This document shows, in pieces, positions 47,325 to 59,377 of a stretch of DNA of 64,000 nucleotides (the first letter of the stretch is position 1; each line of letters starts with the position of its first letter). The notes below the pieces were generated by a model. The model had not been told where the DNA came from, searched no databases, and saw only the letters and a program-made list of their open reading frames with translations. Source of the DNA: Paraburkholderia phosphatilytica (GTDB taxonomy: Bacteria; Pseudomonadota; Gammaproteobacteria; Burkholderiales; Burkholderiaceae); the NCBI RefSeq assembly GCF_003443895.1, contig NZ_QQOA01000004.1:1-64000 (forward strand), given 5' to 3'. Position numbers and translations under genes: made by a program.

Positions 47325-49082
47325 TCAAGGATCCGGCTGTTCGTCGAAGGTCTCGCGCAGCGCAATCTGCAGCGCCGCGTGAATCCGCACGCACCAGCGC
47401 CAGACGATCGCGAGCAGCAGCGCCGCGCACACCAGCACCGCGATGAGCAGGCCCGCCGGCGGCAGGATGCCGCTCGACAGCGCCGCCACCAGCAGGAACA
47501 CGCCGATCATCGAGACGATCGGCACGAGATCCGCGATCGCCGAGCGGATCGTATGCGTGAAGCGCCCGGCCTTCGACGGCTGCACGCTCACTTCCGCGAG
47601 CAGTAACGCGAGTGACCTGGTTTTCCGGTACACGGCAACGAGAAACGGCATCGCCACCACGAGCGCCGCGCTCCACCACAGCGCACGCTGGATCGACTCC
47701 GCCGGAATCCAGCGTGCAACCCACGCTTCGCCATAGCGCGCGCCGTACGACGCGGCAAGAAAAATCGCCGCGACGAGCGCCAGATTCACCGCGATCTGCA
47801 GCACGATGCGGCGCGTCAGCGTGAAGAGCCCCGGCTCGCCGCGCGCCGGCCGCAGACTGCCGAGCCACTGCGAGTACAGCCCGAACACGTTCGCGACTGG
47901 CCGCGGCACGACCCGCGCGAGCCGTTGCGACAACGGATCCGCGGCGCGGATCAGGTACGGCGTGCACAGCGTGGTGAGCGCGGACACCGTCACCGCGACC
48001 GGGTAGAGAAATGCGCTCGTCACGTTCAGCGTGAGCCCGAGCGACGCGATGATGAACGAGAACTCGCCGATCTGCGACACCGTCATGCCAACCCGCATCG
48101 CCGTGCGCCCGTCGCTGCCAGCGAGGAAGGTGCCGAGGCCGCACGACACGATCTTGCCCACGATCACCGCAAGCGTGATCGCCACGATCGGCCACGCGTA
48201 GTCGACGAGCACGCGCGGGTCGAGCATCAGCCCGATCGTCACGAAGAAGATCGCGGAAAACGCGTCGCGCAGCGGCGCGATCAGATGCTCGATGCGATGC
48301 AGGTGCCGCGACTCGGCGATGATCGCGCCGATCAGAAACGCGCCGAGCGCGATGCTGTAGCCGAGCTTCACGACGATCAGACAGAAGCCGAAGCAGAAGC
48401 CGAGCACCGCGACCAGCAGCATCTCGTCGCGCCCTGCCCGCGCGACGTAGTTGAGCGCGCGCGGCACCACGAGGATGCCGACCACGAGCGATACCGTCAT
48501 GAACAGCAGCAGCTTGCCGAGCGTGCCGAGCGCGACGCCCGCGCTCAGCTCGCCCGTCTGCGCGATGCCCGACAGCAGCACGAGCATCGCGATCGCGAGG
48601 ATATCCTCGACGATCAGGATGCCGAACACCAGCTGCGCGAAGCTTTCGCGCTTCAGGTTCAGCTCGGACAGCGCCTTGACGATGATCGTCGTCGACGAGA
48701 TCGCGAGGATTGCGCCGAGGAACAGCGAATCCATCGGACTCCAGCCGAACGCGCTGCCGATCTCGTAGCCGAGCCACAGCATCAGCACGATCTCGGACAG
48801 CGCGGCGACCACCGCCGTCGTGCCGACGCGCAGCAACTTGCGCAGGCTGAACTCGAGGCCGAGCGAAAACATCAGGAACACGACGCCCAGTTCGCCGAGC
48901 GTCGAGATCGTCTGTTCATCGTGGATCAGCTGGAACGGCGGCGTATACGGCCCGATGATCACGCCCGCGACGATATAGCCGAGCACGACCGGCTGCCTGA
49001 GCCGGTGGAACAGCACCGTCACGACACCCGCCAGCGCCATCACGACGGCCAGATCCTGAATGAAGCCGATTCCATGGTGCAT
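47325..49082 (-). CDS. CPA2-family cation:proton antiporter (KefB-like membrane part)
   Basis: 585 residues. The first ~385 are a sodium/hydrogen exchanger domain of the CPA2 type with about 12 helices: QPVVLGYIVAGVIIGPYTPP, LGELGVVFLMFSLGLEFSLR and GFCLIVVKLGYSIALGAFLI. There is no C-terminal TrkA/RCK nucleotide-binding domain. Instead about four more membrane helices follow (about 430-565). This layout resembles uncharacterised YbaL/KefB relatives. The ion is unknown (K+ or Na+ for H+). The ATG at 49082 (MHHGIGFIQDLAVV) is the family start; the frame stays open upstream without similarity. Confidence 0.88.
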   Translation of the reverse strand: MHHGIGFIQDLAVVMALAGVVTVLFHRLRQPVVLGYIVAGVIIGPYTPPFQLIHDEQTISTLGELGVVFLMFSLGLEFSLRKLLRVGTTAVVAALSEIVLMLWLGYEIGSAFGWSPMDSLFLGAILAISSTTIIVKALSELNLKRESFAQLVFGILIVEDILAIAMLVLLSGIAQTGELSAGVALGTLGKLLLFMTVSLVVGILVVPRALNYVARAGRDEMLLVAVLGFCFGFCLIVVKLGYSIALGAFLIGAIIAESRHLHRIEHLIAPLRDAFSAIFFVTIGLMLDPRVLVDYAWPIVAITLAVIVGKIVSCGLGTFLAGSDGRTAMRVGMTVSQIGEFSFIIASLGLTLNVTSAFLYPVAVTVSALTTLCTPYLIRAADPLSQRLARVVPRPVANVFGLYSQWLGSLRPARGEPGLFTLTRRIVLQIAVNLALVAAIFLAASYGARYGEAWVARWIPAESIQRALWWSAALVVAMPFLVAVYRKTRSLALLLAEVSVQPSKAGRFTHTIRSAIADLVPIVSMIGVFLLVAALSSGILPPAGLLIAVLVCAALLLAIVWRWCVRIHAALQIALRETFDEQPDP

Positions 49083-49278
49083 GCGCAGCGTCCTTACAAA
49101 ACGTAATATCGGAAAAGTCGCATGGTAACGCAGCAGTCTTTCCGGTCGCGGAAACGGGATGCAGCGGCGGGTCGATCGCGCCCCTCGCCAGCCATGCGAA
49201 AGCGGGCGTTCTACAATGCGTGTCGATAGCGCCCGTCCAAAACCGACCAATCCGCGACACATCCGCGACCCATCCGCC

Positions 49279-50655
49279 ATGGCTACCGAATTCACGCCCT
49301 TCCCGCCCCTCGTCCAGCTCGCCGCCGACCTCGCCGCCGGCCGCACGACGAGCCGCGCGCTCGTCGAAGCCGCGCTCGAACGCATCGCCGATCCGGCCGG
49401 GCAAGGCTCGACCGTCTTTCTGCAGGTCGACGCGGATGGCGCCCGCGCCGCCGCCGACGCGCACGACCGCCTGCGCGCAGCCGGCACGGTGCTGTCGCCG
49501 CTCGCGGGCATTCCGGTGTCGGTGAAGGACCTGTTCGACGTCGAAGGTCAGGTGACGCGCGCCGGCTCCCGCGCGCTCGCCGACGCACCGCCCGCCACCG
49601 CCGATGCGGTCGCGGTCGCGCGCCTGAAGCGCGCCGGCGCGGTGGTCGTCGGGCGGACCAACATGAGCGAGTTCGCGTTCTCGGGCCTCGGCCTGAACCC
49701 GCACTACGGCACGCCGCTGTCGCCGTACCGGCGCGGCGAGCCGGGCGACGGGCGGATTACGGGCGGCTCGTCGTCGGGCGCGGCGGCCTCAGTCGCGGAC
49801 GGCATGGCCGCGGTCGCGCTCGGCACCGATACCGGCGGCTCGATCCGCATCCCCGCCGCACTATGCGGCCTCACCGGCTTCAAGCCGACCGCGAGCCGCA
49901 TCCCGAAGGACGGCGCCGTGCCGCTGTCGAGCACGCTGGACTCGTTCGGGCCGATCGGCGTGTCGGTCGCGTGCTGCGCGCTCGTCGACCGGATGCTGGC
50001 CGGCCTCGAACCCGTGATTCCGGCCGCGCGGCCGCTCGAAGGCGTGCGGCTCGGCGTGCTGACCCATTACGTGACGGACGACGTCGAGCCGGCCGTCGCC
50101 AGCGCGATCGATGCCGCGCTGAAGCATCTCGAAGCCGCCGGCGCGATCGTCAGCGACGTGCGTTTCGCGCCGCTCGACCGTCTGCCCGAGATCAACCGGA
50201 TCGGCTTTTCGTCGATGGAAGCGTGGGCGTGGCACCGGCCGCTGATCGAGCGGCACGGCGACCTGTACGACCCGCGCGTGCTGCTGCGGATCCGCAAGGG
50301 CGAGCCCGCGAGCGCAGCGGACTACCTGCAGCTGCTCGCCGAGCGCCACGCGATGCTCGAATCCGCGCGTGCGATGTGGCAGCGCTTCGACGCAATCGTC
50401 GCGCCGACGGTGCCGATGGTGCCACCGCGCGTCGCCGATCTCGAACACGACGACGACACCTTTGCGCGCGTCAATGCGCTCATGCTGCGCAACACGAGTG
50501 CGTTCAATTTCCTCGACACCTGCGCGCTGTCGCTGCCCTGCCATCCGCGCGGCGACGCGCCGGTCGGCCTGATGCTGGCCGGCGCGCCCCATGCCGACGA
50601 CGCGCTGCTCGCGGTCGGCCGCGCCGCCGAAGCGGTGCTGAAGACGATTCGCTAG
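49279..50655 (+). CDS. Amidase signature family protein
   Basis: 458 residues with the amidase signature Ser-cisSer-Lys triad: the lysine in GIPVSVKDLFDVEG, the cis-serine in GGSSSGAAASVADG, and the nucleophilic serine in GTDTGGSIRIPAALCGLTGF. Resembles GatA/AtzF-like amidases of this length. Without gatB or gatC beside it, it is a metabolic amidase of unknown substrate, not the tRNA amidotransferase subunit. Divergent from the antiporter gene. Confidence 0.88.
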   Translation: MATEFTPFPPLVQLAADLAAGRTTSRALVEAALERIADPAGQGSTVFLQVDADGARAAADAHDRLRAAGTVLSPLAGIPVSVKDLFDVEGQVTRAGSRALADAPPATADAVAVARLKRAGAVVVGRTNMSEFAFSGLGLNPHYGTPLSPYRRGEPGDGRITGGSSSGAAASVADGMAAVALGTDTGGSIRIPAALCGLTGFKPTASRIPKDGAVPLSSTLDSFGPIGVSVACCALVDRMLAGLEPVIPAARPLEGVRLGVLTHYVTDDVEPAVASAIDAALKHLEAAGAIVSDVRFAPLDRLPEINRIGFSSMEAWAWHRPLIERHGDLYDPRVLLRIRKGEPASAADYLQLLAERHAMLESARAMWQRFDAIVAPTVPMVPPRVADLEHDDDTFARVNALMLRNTSAFNFLDTCALSLPCHPRGDAPVGLMLAGAPHADDALLAVGRAAEAVLKTIR

Positions 50656-50851
50656 CGTCGGCGGGGTCGGGCACAACGATCCCGCGGCAACGAATTCGGG
50701 CGCACCGAAGAGCCCGACGCAGCCGCATCGCGCTGCAAGATGAACCGCCGCCTCTTCAGGCGCCCACACAGACGTTCGCGCTAGAATCGCGGCAGGCCAG
50801 TTGTCTGGCCCGATTTCACCCCAGCTCCATCCAGTTTCCAGCCACGAACCT

Positions 50852-51358
50852 ATGATCAACGACTCCAACCTGCTGCGCCGCGAACGCTCGCTGCTCGTGC
50901 TGCTTGGCATGATCTGCATCGCCCTCGTCGGCGGTGCGCTGTACATGCAGTACGTCGAGAACGAAGACCCGTGTCCGCTGTGCATCATCCAGCGCTACTT
51001 CTTCCTGCTGGTCGCGATCTTCGCGTTCCTCGGCGCGCGGTTCTCGAACTGGCGCGCGGTCCGCCTGCTCGAGGTGCTGGCGCTGCTGTCGGCGGCCGCC
51101 GGCATCGCGACCGCGCTGCGCCATCTGTACGTGCTCGCGAATCCGGGCTTCAGCTGCGGCTTCGACGCACTCGAGCCGATCGTCGACGGCCTGCCGCCCG
51201 CGCACTGGCTGCCCGGCATCTTCAAGGTGTCGGGGCTGTGCGAAACGCCGTATCCGCCTATCCTGCATCTGTCGCTGCCGGCCTGGTCGCTGGTTGGTTT
51301 CGCGATCGCCTTCATCTCGCTCGCCGCAAGCCTCTGGCTGAACCGCCGGCGCGGCTGA
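50852..51358 (+). CDS. dsbB: Disulfide bond formation protein B
   Basis: A 168-residue inner-membrane quinone reductase that reoxidises DsbA. Four membrane helices. The first periplasmic loop has Cys41-Pro-Leu-Cys44 ([13 protein letters not shown]), and the second has the Cys102 and Cys130 pair ([20 protein letters not shown]). All four redox cysteines are present. The ATG at 50852 ([15 protein letters not shown]) fits the family; the open frame starts 51 bases earlier without reason. Confidence 0.94.
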   Translation: MINDSNLLRRERSLLVLLGMICIALVGGALYMQYVENEDPCPLCIIQRYFFLLVAIFAFLGARFSNWRAVRLLEVLALLSAAAGIATALRHLYVLANPGFSCGFDALEPIVDGLPPAHWLPGIFKVSGLCETPYPPILHLSLPAWSLVGFAIAFISLAASLWLNRRRG

Positions 51359-51724
51359 GCATCCGCGGCCGTCGCACTCGCCGCGGCCACCAAACTGGCC
51401 ACCACAGCGGCCGCGGCGCCGCAAAATTGCCAGTCAAATGCGCCAATTTCGCGCGAATTTTCCCCACATCAGCGGGAATTCGCGCGGCAACATTTCGCTC
51501 TATCCGCCCTTCCTCCGGAACCTTCCCCGTTCCAGCCGAATCCGATTGAAATCCCGACCAACACCATGACCGCCCGCGAATAACCCGCATTCGAAGCGGG
51601 AAATCTTTTCGAGACGAGGTGGTGGTATGTTCGGAACTGGATGGCGATCTACGTGCGCGAGGCCGGCTATGGCGCGACCCCATGCGTAACGCGCGCCTGG
51701 TCCGCACTGTCTTCCGGATTTCCC
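51359..51724. other. 366-base intergenic region upstream of the xdh operon
   Basis: No gene seen. It contains a 10-base palindrome TTCGCGCGAA near 51456 and a second TTCGCGCG about 30 bases on. A small hairpin CCCGC/GCGGG at 51584-51600 is followed by AAATCTTTT and could end the dsbB transcript. It should hold the promoter and operator of the purine catabolic operon; none was identified with confidence. Confidence 0.45.
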
Positions 51725-53266
51725 ATGACAACGCAACCCATCCGTTTCTACTACCGCGGGGCCGTACGCGAAGTCGCGGGCGTGCCCGCGTCGCGCACCG
51801 TGCTGCAGCACCTGCGTGAAGACCTGCGTTGCACCGGCACGAAGGAAGGCTGTGCGGAAGGCGACTGCGGCGCCTGCACGGTGGTCGTCGGCGAGCTGGA
51901 CGCGCAGGGCGGTCTCTCGCTGCGCGCGGTCAACGCGTGCATCCAGTTCCTGCCGACGCTCGACGGCCGCGCGCTCTTCACCGTCGAAGACCTGCGCGGC
52001 GCCGACGGCGCGCTGCATCCTGTCCAGCAGGCGATGGTCGATTGTCACGGCTCGCAGTGCGGCTTCTGCACGCCCGGCTTCGTGATGTCGATGTGGGCGC
52101 TGTACGAAAACCAGCCCGCCGACGCCGGCCTGCCGACCCGCGAAGACATCGCCGCGACGCTCTCCGGCAATTTGTGCCGCTGCACCGGCTACCGGCCGAT
52201 CGTCGAAGCCGCGCAGAAGATGTTCGACTACCCGCGCATGCCGTTCTACCGCGACTCGGTCGTCAAAGCACTGCGCGCGATCCAGCGCGCCGACACCTTC
52301 GAGTACCACGCAACGGACGCACGCGGCAGTACCTTCGGCACCCGCGCGTTCTACGCGCCGCGCACCGCCGACGCGTTCGCCGCGCTGCGCGCGAAGCTGC
52401 CGCAGGCGCGCATCGTCGCGGGCAGCACGGACGTCGGGCTGTGGGTCACGAAGCAGTTCCGCGATCTCGGCGATCTGCTCTACATCGGCAACGTCGACGA
52501 ACTGAAGACGATCGCCCGCGACGCACAGACGCTGACGATCGGCGCCGCCGCGTCGCTCGAAGACGCGTATGCCGCGCTCGCCGTCGACTATCCGGAAGTG
52601 GCCGAGCTATGGACGCGTTTCGCGTCGCTGCCGATCCGCAATGCGGGCACACTCGGCGGCAATGTCGCGAACGGCTCGCCGATAGGCGACTCGATGCCCG
52701 CGCTGATCGCGCTCGGCGCCCAGGTGGTGCTGCGCCGCGAGCACGCGATCCGCACGATGCCGCTCGACGCGTTCTATCTCGCGTACCAGAAGACCGCGCT
52801 CGAAGCGGGGGAGTTCGTCGCCGCCGTGCGCGTGCCGCGTCCTGAGCCGGATCTGCGCTTTCGCACCTACAAGGTGTCGAAGCGCTACGACCAGGACATC
52901 TCCGCCGTATGCGCGGCGTTCGCGCTGCGCGTGAGCGGCGACGGCACCATCGTCGCGGCGCATGTCGCATTCGGCGGCATGGCGGCGACCCCGCAGCGCG
53001 CGCGTCAGACCGAGCTGGCACTCGCCGGCGCGGTGTGGGACGCCGCCACCGCGAAGAGCGCGATGGACGCGATCGGCGCCGACTACCAGCCGCTCACCGA
53101 CATGCGCGCGTCGAGCGCCTACCGGCTGAAGGTCGCGCGCAATCTGCTGTGGCGCTTCTATCTGGAAACGCGCGACGCCGATCCGCTCGCGCTGCGCGAA
53201 GTGAACGCATTCGCATTCGACGCGGCCGACTTCGACGCCGCCGTCGACGACAGTCAGGAGGCGTGA
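51725..53266 (+). CDS. xdhA: Xanthine dehydrogenase small subunit (Fe-S and FAD)
   Basis: 513 residues. The N-terminal plant-type [2Fe-2S] domain is CTGTKEGCAEGDCGACTVVV, and the second Fe-S domain is CGFCTPGFVMSMWALY with NLCRCTGYRPI. An FAD-binding domain of the CO dehydrogenase type follows (about 195-380, AGSTDVGLWVTKQ and IRNAGTLGGNVANGSPIGDS), then a C-terminal CODH-flavoprotein domain. It transfers electrons from hypoxanthine/xanthine oxidation at XdhB to NAD+. The ATG at 51725 (MTTQPIRFYYRGAV) is the family start. One base separates its stop from xdhB. Confidence 0.96.
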   Translation: MTTQPIRFYYRGAVREVAGVPASRTVLQHLREDLRCTGTKEGCAEGDCGACTVVVGELDAQGGLSLRAVNACIQFLPTLDGRALFTVEDLRGADGALHPVQQAMVDCHGSQCGFCTPGFVMSMWALYENQPADAGLPTREDIAATLSGNLCRCTGYRPIVEAAQKMFDYPRMPFYRDSVVKALRAIQRADTFEYHATDARGSTFGTRAFYAPRTADAFAALRAKLPQARIVAGSTDVGLWVTKQFRDLGDLLYIGNVDELKTIARDAQTLTIGAAASLEDAYAALAVDYPEVAELWTRFASLPIRNAGTLGGNVANGSPIGDSMPALIALGAQVVLRREHAIRTMPLDAFYLAYQKTALEAGEFVAAVRVPRPEPDLRFRTYKVSKRYDQDISAVCAAFALRVSGDGTIVAAHVAFGGMAATPQRARQTELALAGAVWDAATAKSAMDAIGADYQPLTDMRASSAYRLKVARNLLWRFYLETRDADPLALREVNAFAFDAADFDAAVDDSQEA

Positions 53267-53267
53267 A

Positions 53268-55655
53268 ATGAACCGCCAGTCCGACGCATTCATCAGCGAT
53301 GCCGCAATCGGCGTCGGCCTGCCGCATGAGTCGGCAGCGCTGCACGTCAGCGGCGAAGCCACCTACACCGACGATCTGCCGGAGCTGCAAGGCACGTTGC
53401 ACGCGGCGCTCGGCCTGTCGCGCCATGCGCACGCGAAGATCGTCTCGCTTGATCTCGACGCGGTGCGACGCGCGCCCGGCGTGATCGCCGTGCTGACCGC
53501 GCGCGACATTCCCGGCGCGAACGACTGCGGCCCGGTGCTGCACGACGACCCGATCCTCGCGGACGGCGAAGTGCTGTATCTCGGCCAGCCGGTGTTCGCG
53601 GTAATCGCCGAGACGCACGACCTCGCGCGGCGTGCCGCGGCGCTCGCGCGCAATGACGACGTCGCGCGCTACGAGCCGCTCGAACCGGTGCTGACCGTCG
53701 CCGAAGCGAAGACACGCAAGCAGTACGTGCTGCCGCCGCTGCATCTGACGCGCGGCGCGCCCGACGAAAAAATCGCGAACGCGCCACACCGGCTTCGCGG
53801 CACCTTCGAAGTAGGCGGCCAGGAACAGTTCTATCTGGAAGGCCAGGTCGCGTACGCGGTGCCGAAGGAAATGGACGGCATGCTCGTCTACAGCTCGACG
53901 CAGCATCCGAGCGAGATGCAGCAGGTGGTCGCGCACATGCTCGGCTGGCCGACGCATAGCGTGCTGTGCGAATGCCGCCGGATGGGCGGCGGATTTGGCG
54001 GCAAGGAGTCGCAGTCGGCGCTGTTCGCGTGCGTCGCGGCGCTTGCCGCGCAGAAGCTGCGTCGCCCGATAAAGCTGCGTCCCGATCGCGACGACGATTT
54101 CATGATCACGGGAAAACGCCACGACGCGAGCTACGAATACGAAGTCGGCTTCGACGACGACGGCCGCATACTCGGCACGCGCGTCGAGATCGCGCTGCGC
54201 GCGGGCTTTTCCGCGGACCTGTCCGGCGCGGTCGCGACGCGCGCCGTCTGTCACTTCGACAACGCGTACTACCTGCCCGACGTCGACATCGTCGCGCTGC
54301 CGTGCAAGACCAATACGCAGTCGAACACCGCGTTTCGCGGCTTTGGCGGCCCGCAGGGTGCGCTCGTGATGGAAGTGATGCTCGACGATATCGCGCGCAC
54401 GCTGCAGCGCGATCCGCTCGACGTGCGGCGCGCGAACTACTACGGCATCGGCGAACGCGACGTGACGCCGTATGGCCAGCACGTCGAAGACAACATCCTC
54501 GCGCCGCTCACCGACGAACTGCTCGCGTCGAGCGACTACCACGCAAGGCGCGCCGCGCTCGCCGCATTCAACGCGAAGAGCCCCGTGCTCAAGCGCGGCA
54601 TCGCGTTCACGCCGGTCAAGTTCGGCATCTCGTTCAACGTGCCGTTCCTGAACCAGGCGGGCGCGCTCGTGCACGTCTACAAGGACGGCTCGGTGCTCGT
54701 GAATCACGGCGGCACCGAGATGGGCCAGGGGCTCAACACGAAGGTCGCGCAGGTCGTCGCGAATGAATTCGGCCTGCCGCTTTCGCGTGTGCGCGTCACT
54801 GCGACGGATACGTCGAAGGTGGCCAATACGTCGGCCACCGCGGCCTCAACCGGCAGCGACCTGAACGGCAAGGCGGCCGAAGCCGCTGCGCGTACGATCC
54901 GCGAGCGGCTGGCCGCGTTCGCAGCGAGCACGCTCGGCGGCACCGCGGAGCATGTGCTGTTCGCGCACGGTACGGTAACGTCGAACGGCGTATCGCTGCC
55001 GTTCGACGAACTCGTCAACGCGGCGTACCTCGCGCGCATCCAGCTCTGGTCCGACGGCTTCTATGCGACGCCGAAAATCCATTGGGACGCGAAGACGCTG
55101 ACCGGTCACCCGTTCTACTACTTCGCGTACGGTGCGGCCGTGTCCGAAGTGGTGATCGACACGCTCACCGGCGAATGGAAGCTGGTGCGCGCCGACGCGC
55201 TGCACGACGCCGGCGAGTCGATCAACCCGGCGATCGATCTCGGCCAGGTGGAAGGCGGCTTCATCCAGGGCATGGGCTGGCTCACGACCGAAGAGCTGTG
55301 GTGGAATCGCGAAGGACGCCTGATGACGCACGCGCCGTCCACCTACAAGATTCCCGCGGTCAGCGACACGCCCGCCGAATTCAACGTGCGTCTGTATCGC
55401 AACCGCAATGCGGAGCCGACCGTGTTCCGCTCGAAGGCCGTCGGCGAGCCGCCGCTGCTGCTGCCGTTCTCGGTACTGCTCGCGATCCGCGATGCCGTCG
55501 CGGCCGCGGTGCCCGACGCGACCGACGCGCCGCCGCTGCGCGCACCCGCCACGCCGGAAGCGATCCTCGATGCGATCGATGCGCTGCACGCGACGCTTGC
55601 CACGAAGTACGACGGTACGCACGCACAATCGACGACGACGGACACGACAGCATGA
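53268..55655 (+). CDS. xdhB: Xanthine dehydrogenase molybdenum-binding (large) subunit
   Basis: 795 residues. Molybdopterin-binding motifs RRMGGGFGGKESQSALFACV, NTAFRGFGGPQGALVMEVML and GGTEMGQGLNTKVAQVVANE are present, and the catalytic glutamate lies in the C-terminal GEPPLLLPFSVLLAIRDAV segment. It oxidises hypoxanthine to xanthine and xanthine to urate. The start is immediately downstream of xdhA, giving near-coupled translation. The stop overlaps the ATG of a 23-codon reading frame that precedes xdhC. Confidence 0.97.
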   Translation: MNRQSDAFISDAAIGVGLPHESAALHVSGEATYTDDLPELQGTLHAALGLSRHAHAKIVSLDLDAVRRAPGVIAVLTARDIPGANDCGPVLHDDPILADGEVLYLGQPVFAVIAETHDLARRAAALARNDDVARYEPLEPVLTVAEAKTRKQYVLPPLHLTRGAPDEKIANAPHRLRGTFEVGGQEQFYLEGQVAYAVPKEMDGMLVYSSTQHPSEMQQVVAHMLGWPTHSVLCECRRMGGGFGGKESQSALFACVAALAAQKLRRPIKLRPDRDDDFMITGKRHDASYEYEVGFDDDGRILGTRVEIALRAGFSADLSGAVATRAVCHFDNAYYLPDVDIVALPCKTNTQSNTAFRGFGGPQGALVMEVMLDDIARTLQRDPLDVRRANYYGIGERDVTPYGQHVEDNILAPLTDELLASSDYHARRAALAAFNAKSPVLKRGIAFTPVKFGISFNVPFLNQAGALVHVYKDGSVLVNHGGTEMGQGLNTKVAQVVANEFGLPLSRVRVTATDTSKVANTSATAASTGSDLNGKAAEAAARTIRERLAAFAASTLGGTAEHVLFAHGTVTSNGVSLPFDELVNAAYLARIQLWSDGFYATPKIHWDAKTLTGHPFYYFAYGAAVSEVVIDTLTGEWKLVRADALHDAGESINPAIDLGQVEGGFIQGMGWLTTEELWWNREGRLMTHAPSTYKIPAVSDTPAEFNVRLYRNRNAEPTVFRSKAVGEPPLLLPFSVLLAIRDAVAAAVPDATDAPPLRAPATPEAILDAIDALHATLATKYDGTHAQSTTTDTTA

Positions 55656-55723
55656 AGACGCAAAGCAGAATTCACACAGCAACCGCGCCGCATACCTCGC
55701 GCGCGGCCACACAGGGAGCATGA
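55652..55723 (+). CDS. Possible 23-codon linking reading frame between xdhB and xdhC
   Basis: Starts with an ATGA overlap on the xdhB stop, encodes MKTQSRIHTATAPHTSRAAT then QGA, and ends at TGA 55721-55723, four bases before the xdhC ATG at 55727. Translation of it could carry ribosomes from xdhB to xdhC. No homology is recognised, and it may simply be open by chance. Confidence 0.3.
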   Translation: MKTQSRIHTATAPHTSRAATQGA

Positions 55724-55726
55724 CCG

Positions 55727-57891
<2,165 letters not shown>

Positions 57892-57949
57892 AACACGGCA
57901 GTCGTTCCGCAGTGGCTTTTTATCCCTACAGATTCGGAGACGTGGTTTC

Positions 57950-59293
57950 ATGACTCAATCGGCTTTTCGCGCACAACTGCTCACCTTCAACGGCGATCCC
58001 GCGCAATCGTCCCACGCGGCCGCGTTCAGCGAAGACGGCCTCCTCATCGTCGAGGACGGGCACGTCGTCGCGGCCGGCGCGTATGCGGCGCTGTCGTCGC
58101 AACTCGCGCCGGGCACCCACGTCGAGGAGATGCGCGACAAGCTGATCGTGCCCGGCTTCATCGATACGCACATCCACTATCCGCAGACGGACATGATCGC
58201 GTCGCCGGCGCCGGGCCTCCTGCCCTGGCTCGACACGTACACGTTCCCGACGGAGCGCGGCTTCAAGGATCCGGCCGTCGCGGCGGACACGGCGAACTTC
58301 TTCGTCGACGAACTGCTCGCGTGCGGCACGACGACCGCGCTCGTCTACTGCACGGTGCACAAGGAATCCGCGGACGCGCTCTTCACCGCGAGCGAGGCGC
58401 GCAACCTGCGGACGGTCGCGGGCAAGGTGCTGATGGATCGCAACTGCCCCGAGTTCCTGCGCGACACCGCGCAGTCCGGCTACGAGGACAGCGCCGAGCT
58501 GATCGGCCGCTGGCACAACCGCGGCCGGCAGATGTACGCGCTCACGCCGCGCTTCGCGCCCACGTCGACGGAGGCGCAGCTCGAAGCGTGCGGCGTGCTC
58601 GCGCGCGAGCATCCGGACGTGTTCATCCAGAGCCACGTGGCCGAGAACACCGACGAGGTGAAGTGGGTCGCGTCGCTATTCCCCGGGCATCGCAGCTATC
58701 TCGACATCTACGATCACTATGGACTGCTGCGGCGGCGCGCGGTGTACGGCCACTGCATCTACCTCGACGACGAGGATCGCCGCCGGATGGCGGAAACGGG
58801 CACGGTCGCGTCGCACTGCCCAACCTCGAACCTGTTTCTCGGCAGCGGCCTGTTCGATTTCGACAAAGCCGGCGAAACCGGCATGCCGGTCGCGCTTGCT
58901 ACCGACGTGGGCGGCGGCACGTCGTTCTCGATGCTGCAGACGATGAACGAAGCGCACAAGGTCGCGCGGCTGACCGGCCATCATCTGACCGCGACGCGCA
59001 TGTTCTGGCTCGCGACGGCGGGCGCCGCCGAGGCGCTCGATCTCGCGGACAAGGTCGGCACGCTCGCGCCGAAGTCGGAGGCGGACTTCGTCGTGCTCGA
59101 TCCGCAGGCGACGCCGCTGCTCGCGCGCCGCACGTCGCGCACGAACACGCTCGAAGAGCTGCTGTTCGCGTTCGCGCTGCTCGGCGACGATCGCGCGATC
59201 TTCGAGACCTATGCGGCGGGTCAGCGCGTGCATCGGCGCGATGCGGCGCGCGGCGGCGATCGAAGCGGGAACGAGACGCGCAAGGCGGCTTAA
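57950..59293 (+). CDS. guaD: Guanine deaminase
   Basis: 447 residues of the amidohydrolase family. Zinc and catalytic segments are PGFIDTHIHYPQTDM (about 68-82), FIQSHVAENTDEVKWV, YGHCIYLDDEDRRRMAETG and VASHCPTSNLFLGSGLFDFD. Family-specific ALATDVGGGTSFSMLQTMNE is also present. It converts guanine to xanthine, the XdhAB substrate. It ends the purine catabolic cluster xdhABC-ade-guaD, which leads to urate; urate oxidase genes are not in this window. Confidence 0.95.
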   Translation: MTQSAFRAQLLTFNGDPAQSSHAAAFSEDGLLIVEDGHVVAAGAYAALSSQLAPGTHVEEMRDKLIVPGFIDTHIHYPQTDMIASPAPGLLPWLDTYTFPTERGFKDPAVAADTANFFVDELLACGTTTALVYCTVHKESADALFTASEARNLRTVAGKVLMDRNCPEFLRDTAQSGYEDSAELIGRWHNRGRQMYALTPRFAPTSTEAQLEACGVLAREHPDVFIQSHVAENTDEVKWVASLFPGHRSYLDIYDHYGLLRRRAVYGHCIYLDDEDRRRMAETGTVASHCPTSNLFLGSGLFDFDKAGETGMPVALATDVGGGTSFSMLQTMNEAHKVARLTGHHLTATRMFWLATAGAAEALDLADKVGTLAPKSEADFVVLDPQATPLLARRTSRTNTLEELLFAFALLGDDRAIFETYAAGQRVHRRDAARGGDRSGNETRKAA

Positions 59294-59344
59294 GCAACCA
59301 CGTAAACGGCTCGCACCCGCAGCAACTTTCACGCGCGGTTCAAA

Positions 59345-59371
59345 TTGTTCCGCGAACCTGCGTGCTATACT
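59345..59371 (+). promoter_or_regulatory. Promoter of the manganese riboswitch transcript
   Basis: Extended -10 TGCTATACT (TATACT at 59366-59371), with TTGTTC at 59345-59350 as a weak -35 at 15-base spacing. Transcription would begin about 59378, just before the conserved riboswitch GGGGAGTAG element. Confidence 0.6.
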
Positions 59372-59377
59372 CCGTCC

